NCBI GenBank assembly: GCA_954871525.1
Contig: OX940864.1
Location: 10,844,001-10,908,000, forward strand
Direction of reading: 5' to 3'
From: Parietaria judaica
Lineage: Eukaryota; Streptophyta; Magnoliopsida; Rosales; Urticaceae
DNA: 64,000 bases
The notes under the pieces are model-generated. The model saw only the letters and a program-made list of their open reading frames with translations. It did no database searches and was not told where the DNA came from. The translations under genes and the position numbers were made by a program. This document shows, piece by piece, positions 60,354 through 64,000 of this stretch (positions are counted from its first letter, which is position 1; each line of letters opens with the position of its first letter).

Positions 60354-62626
60354 TGAATTATAAGATAGTTAAATTGACAAGTACGCGTTCAAAAAAAAAA
60401 AAAGTGCAAATCGGCGACTAAAAATTTAGTGACTGAATTTTCAGTCGCAAAATACTATTAATGGTTGATTATTCAAAATGCTAAGAAAACTAATCTTAAC
60501 TTTCGTGCCGATTAGTGCTTTATGATTGATCTGTTAAACTTTATGAATGATTTTTCCTTCACAAACTAGTTTTACAACATTTTTTGCCTAGGCACAAAGA
60601 TTTTTTTTTTTGCAGCGTACCGTTGTACACACACACACACACATATATATATATATGTAATATTATTTGTTTGTTTTGATTTATATCTTCACCACCAAAC
60701 TTGGTCGTATTGAGATTCTAGAAACTGAAGAGAAAAGTAAGTAAAATTTGGCGCACTAGATATCTTAGTGAGGCCCTTTTGGTGGATCACGAGCATATTG
60801 GAGGGTCATCTTTTTAAAGATATATGCTTCAAATTTCAAATAAAGGAAAACCCTAAGCTTAAAGCCATATATTCTCACGAACGCCTCATGAATTTTAGGT
60901 CGTGATTTTCTTTAGCATGTGACAAATTTATTTGTGGAGCTTATGTCATTCAATATCAAAACCAACCAACTTTATATTTATTTTTAAAAATAAAAAATTG
61001 TGGTGTATTGTTTGCTATATATTTGTCTCAATTCACTTGGAAAACAAGTGCTCGAGTATATTCACTATATACTTTTTCATATTTAAATTACGCATGCATG
61101 ATAATATGCGATACATTAAGACGAATACGTACATGGGCTGATGAGTCACCTATGTGTCATATATATATATATATAGTGATGATGATATGTTTTATTGACA
61201 ACATATAATGAAAGCTACCAAAACAAAATAAACAATTGTGAAATAATTTCCATTGCAACATTGGTGATAAGTGATAACACACGTACACCGAATCTTATAT
61301 TTTAATATTTAATTAGGATTAAAAACATTAAATTAAATTAGAATATGACATTTCATAAAGAAGAAAAAAACATTAAATTAAATTAGAATATGACATTTCA
61401 TAAAGAAGAAGTAAACTAAGCAACAAATGAAAAAATAGAGAGTGTTCAAATTGTATGATTGATGGCAATCTACTTCATTTGTGGTTTAAATTCAATAATA
61501 TAATGATAGATTGACTCCAAATAAGAGAGTATTCAAAAGGTAAATAAAACATACATTGATATATGTACATATATATATGTATATTATATAATTCCTAAGC
61601 AATTCTTGTAGGGGTTTAAACTTTAGATTTAAACCCATGACCTTGACTTCTTACTTTATACTAGGAGAATTAAGTGACTTGTGGTTCTTCCAAGTCATTG
61701 AAAAGATTATGATTAATATATTAAAAAATCATAATAGCTAGTTCACACAATATATATATAACTAGATTGCCAATCTTTTTGAACATTTTCATTGTCTAAT
61801 TACTTACTCCACTAGAGCTTGGTCCACTTTATTGATCCATATAATAAACCTTTTTTTTTCTTTCTAGTTGTTAAGCAAAAGATTAGTAAACATATAATAA
61901 TGTAGACCCGGGATTTTTTTGATGAATTGAACCAATCAATAAAGAGTTAAATCCCGTGGGGTCTTAATAAACAGCATATAAAGTTGGGATAAAAAACCTC
62001 AATTAACAAAAAGTTGGGTATGATTTTGGCAAGTGTATAGAGACAAGGGCAAGAAATGATCATATTAAGTGGTAGGTGCTTTTGGATAAGCAAGTATTTA
62101 AATATGTGGTTGTAGATGATCTTTAATGTGGGTCTCTCAATACTTGGAGAACAACAAGATTTTTATTGGGGAATATTTAATCTAATTATTAATGTGGAGG
62201 GGCCTAATTAGTAAAGAAAACTTTATTGAGATGATGGGGTTTGTCCCAAATAAAAGGATTATCAAAGAAAAACAATACAAAGAAACCAGTACTTGAAGAG
62301 AAAGTTGAAAATAGAAAAGGGTTAACAATATTAATTATGATCATATGTGCGGTTGGGCTAAAGGTTTTAATATCATCATGTGGTTAGGCAAAATCTTAAA
62401 CCTAGATTTTGTTTACTTGTGTCATAGTCTTCTAAATAAATTGAAAAGTAATTAAAAGAAACCCCTTCTTGATTTTACTAAAATTTATTACATACGAATT
62501 TATCATTTAAAAATTAGCTAGTATACACGACAAGTCACTTTACCATTTAGGCCACGCCTAAAGTTCAATGTGCCCGGCCAGATACCCTGCTCAACAACCA
62601 ATTATGGCCTGGTATCATTTAAAATC
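60210..62626. other. Gene-free AT-rich DNA
   Basis: No supported gene. Contains a TA microsatellite at about 60315-60350 and a 45-bp tandem duplication (listed separately). Confidence 0.5.
61321..61411. repeat. 45-bp tandem duplication
   Basis: Two identical adjacent copies with period 45 (61321-61365 and 61366-61410), each ending CATAAAGAAGAA. Confidence 0.92.
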
Positions 62627-63450
62627 AGTGGCGGAGCCAAGATTTTTGTTGAGGTAGTGCCTAAAATAATTTTTCAATAATTTTTTTAATATAAATTTTC
62701 AACTATTTTTTTTTTTACAAATAAATAACAACAATCACATAATAACATTGCAACATCTATAATAAATCAAATATATGAAGTTACCTTAAATAAAATATAA
62801 AGTCGATTTTTTATTTTTATTTTTAAAAATATTGTATAATAGATTCCTCATCGACAGAAACAAAAATATATGTCTCGATGACCAAGTTTTGACGCATTTT
62901 TAAGAAATAATTATAACTATTTATTACTTTTAAATGAATTAAAAACAATTAAAGAAAGAACCAATAGTGGAAAAATAATAATAATAAAATAGTTATAATA
63001 TGTTAAAACTGTGTAGAAATGCGATCAAAAGGAGCGAAAATGTGAAATAATAATACATCGCTATGTGAAAATTCACGTTAGAGACTAAACAATTTTTTTA
63101 AACTATTTTCCCAAAAAAAAATTATATCATTAAAAAATTTACCACAAAAAATATAAGGATTATAACTCATTGTATTGCAGTATTTTACCTCAAATAAGAT
63201 GATAAATTACTTTTTTTTAAATAAAGAAAAGTACATGTTTTATTAGTGTCAGGAGTCGATCCTGATATTTCCAAAAAGAAGACCTTGAAATCAAGGCAAC
63301 AACCAAATCTACTACATTGATCATTTTATAACTCAATTGGCTGTTAATATTTTATACATAATATCTACGTTATTTATTTTTAAACATTTTTTTCATTTTT
63401 TTTACGCGTCGTTTTTCAGGTGGTGCCTGAGCATACACTCGCCTCTACGC
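62627..63450. mobile_element. Possible decayed DNA transposon with CAGTGGCGGAGCC end
   Basis: The left end is CAGTGGCGGAGCCAAGATTT followed by GAGGTAGTGCC. Near 63418-63447 the reverse strand reads GTAGAGGCGAGTGTATG followed by CAGGCACCACC, an imperfect inverted counterpart. The end type is the same as at 54295-54750. No duplication was confirmed and there is no coding content. Confidence 0.4.
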
Positions 63451-64000
63451 GTTCATACCACATATAGAGGTATTAAATTATATTAATTAATGATTTATAG
63501 TAACGATAGACAATTCAAAAGAAAATGTTAACGAAGACCAAATCGAAACGGCCTTTAGGGTTTAGGCAAGCATAATATCCATGTATTGGACGAAAAAATT
63601 AAAAGATGCAATAAAAAAATCATATATCCGGGAATGACTACACCGGACGAGTCATATGCTTAGCTTACAAATAGAAGATCATCATCCGAGGAAAAAGAGA
63701 AATATTTGTCTTTTAGCGTAATTGCTCATCTTTATTAATTAGTTTTTAAAATATTTATGATTATTAGTTTTCACCATTTTACTTATTCTCATTGCTTAAC
63801 GAGACAATGTAAGCTACAATTTCTATCAATTTTACAACCCCAAAGGAGAACTTAGCAACTACACAAAAGATAAAAAATAAAAAATAAAATAAAAAAACAC
63901 AAATAGCTGAAAATTAAGTGCTCTGGTGACTCGAATAAAAATATGGTATAAGGCCCGCACGAGATCTAATTATTAGGGCCAGTTATGAATGTGAACTGCA
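63451..64000. other. Gene-free AT-rich DNA at the right edge
   Basis: I see nothing supportable here. Confidence 0.5.

Noticed and set aside
1..64000. tRNA, rRNA or CRISPR-like arrays
   Set aside because: I saw no complete tRNA cloverleaf, no rRNA sequence and no regularly spaced repeat array. The tRNA-like words found are retrotransposon primer-binding sites or SINE-like fragments.

Overview
The window is nuclear DNA of a flowering plant, most likely a eudicot. Its genes have GT-AG introns, the intergenic DNA is very AT-rich, and the encoded proteins are plant types (a MKK6-class MAP2K, a GH17-X8 beta-1,3-glucanase, a NUDT8-like Nudix hydrolase, NTAN1, RRP12). Ty1/copia, LINE, hAT-like and Mutator-like transposons are interleaved with them. 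There is no operon logic, and adjacent genes show no sign of a shared pathway.

Layout. 1-4377 (-): the 5' part of an RRP12-like ribosome-biogenesis gene, eight exons, running off the left edge. 4788-5995: a dispersed repeat. 6080-8136 (-): a nine-exon NUDT8-like Nudix hydrolase. 9562-11823 (-): a nine-exon NTAN1 (N-terminal asparagine amidohydrolase of the Arg/N-degron pathway). 12578-18225 (+): a very young Ty1/copia element with identical 105-bp LTRs but a frameshift in its polyprotein. 18433-20374 (+): a decayed mitochondrial processing peptidase alpha pseudogene. 20728-21195: a Mutator-like MITE. 21684-23561 (+): a GH17-X8 glucanase gene with a premature in-frame stop. 24102-26150 (+): an intact eight-exon MKK6-type MAP kinase kinase. 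27308-29086 (-): a 5'-truncated arginyl-tRNA synthetase pseudogene. 29087-34850: a nest of transposons (LINE fragment, hAT-like insertion inside its ORF1, dispersed repeat copy 2, and a hAT-derived element inside that).

34851-64000 is almost gene-free. It holds one intronless gene of unknown function (45950-47425, +, a predicted type II membrane protein), one hAT-like element (39026-39655), several short tandem duplications, and an intact Ty1/copia element (54790-60204, minus strand, 544-bp LTRs with four differences).

I rebuilt the exon structures by hand from splice signals, phase continuity and recalled family sequence. The NUDT8-like, NTAN1 and MKK6 models all close in phase over their full length. 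I found no candidate for a wholly new biological system. The most informative signals are the transposon nest, whose insertions are supported by target-site duplications and, in one case, by a paralogous empty site; a possible gene-fragment capture inside a hAT-like element; and the isolated premature stop in the glucanase.
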